NCBI RefSeq assembly: GCF_020982545.1
Contig: NZ_JAJKLK010000007.1
Span: 310,001 to 374,000 of the forward strand
Source: Streptomyces sp. MNU76
GTDB lineage: Bacteria; Actinomycetota; Actinomycetes; Streptomycetales; Streptomycetaceae
DNA length: 64,000 bases
Reading direction: 5' to 3'
Shown here in pieces: positions 63,671 to 64,000 of the stretch. The notes under the pieces were generated by a model. The model was given only the letters and a program-made list of their open reading frames with translations. It was not told the origin of the DNA and searched no databases. A program made the translations under genes and the position numbers. Numbering within the stretch: the first letter of the stretch is position 1; each line of letters begins with the position of its first letter.

Positions 63671-64000
63671 AGGACGCGGATGTCCGCCCGGTCGTGCTGC
63701 CCGAGCCTGAGCACAAGGAGATCCTGACGTCGCAGATCCTGCCTGCCTGCACCAAGGGCGCTGTCCCGCAGGAGCAGCCCGTGGCCGTGCTGGTGGGCGG
63801 ACCGCCGGGCAGCGGAAAGTCCACCGCCTGCCAGGTGTTGAAGGAGATGCTCGACCGTCGGGGCGGCGCGGTGCTGATCGGCCCCGACCTCTACAAGTCG
63901 GCGCACCCCGCCTACCGGCGTCTCCTGCGCAGCGATGACCGCACCGCGGGTGTCAAGGTACGGCCGGACGTGCTGCGGTGGCAGGCCGAGGTCGAGGAGT
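63667..64000 (+). CDS. Zeta-toxin-family kinase, N-terminus (cut by window edge)
   Basis: The first 111 residues are visible. VVLPEPEHKEILTSQILPAC precedes the Walker A loop VAVLVGGPPGSGKSTACQVL and then GGAVLIGPDLYKSAHPAYRR, where the Asp fits the substrate-binding residue of zeta enzymes. Zeta toxins phosphorylate UDP-N-acetylglucosamine or related compounds. The start is the GTG overlapping the small peptide gene. The catalytic C-terminal half is outside the window. Confidence 0.82.
   Translation, partial: MKDADVRPVVLPEPEHKEILTSQILPACTKGAVPQEQPVAVLVGGPPGSGKSTACQVLKEMLDRRGGAVLIGPDLYKSAHPAYRRLLRSDDRTAGVKVRPDVLRWQAEVEE

Noticed and set aside
39400..64000. tRNA gene or att site marking the island ends
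   Set aside because: I could find no tRNA arm pattern and no matching direct repeats at plausible ends by eye; needs a tRNA scan and comparison with an empty site.

Overview
The window reads as high-GC actinobacterial DNA, almost certainly a Streptomyces chromosome. The evidence is very strong third-position G/C, many GTG and TTG starts, ATGA/GTGA overlaps between consecutive genes, and Streptomyces-type families (DUF397/DUF5753 pairs, a WhiB-type protein, a SigE-family ECF sigma factor). No rRNA, tRNA or CRISPR array was recognised.

Region 1 (1-39.3 kb) is mostly conserved chromosome. It holds an S9 peptidase start, SURF1, an ECF sigma factor with a membrane partner, asd and ask (aspartate pathway), an OmpR-type two-component pair, an XRE/DUF397 pair, an M56 peptidase, DUF5063-recR-ybaB (recombination and nucleoid), a SLATT membrane protein beside a Ser/Thr kinase, a MarR/DJ-1 operon with its own operator, a class III aminotransferase, a GntR regulator coupled to a GT2-membrane fusion, purA, a lipid-kinase-like gene and several secreted proteins. 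A second XRE/DUF397 pair lies opposite an anti-sigma-type ATPase with two tiny overlapping genes. Three copies of one intergenic GC-rich repeat lie near 4.6, 18.0 and 22.1 kb.

Region 2 (about 39.4-64 kb) is accessory. It opens with a Tn554-like module of two tyrosine recombinases and a DUF6262/TnpC-like gene. A tandem-MerR gene, a truncated WhiB gene and an anti-sigma-type ATPase follow, separated by very strong hairpins. Next come a GntR/P-loop kinase operon with three 10-bp-phased direct repeats upstream, and an XRE/isochorismatase/flavoprotein operon. The most striking part is a plasmid-like replication module at 52.4-58.1 kb: structured non-coding DNA, a 52-codon leader ORF, a large double winged-helix initiator-like protein, and a DUF721/DciA-like helicase-loader homologue. 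Two small toxin-antitoxin-like cassettes, small genes with palindromic operators, and a zeta-toxin-type operon cut off by the window end complete the region. I infer an integrated plasmid or ICE-like element; I could not define its ends.

Several genes (near 11.7, 17.3, 17.85, 19.1-19.5, 43.36 and 44.35 kb) are intact except for single-base frame breaks, often in G/C-rich runs. This pattern fits sequence or assembly indels at least as well as real pseudogenes.
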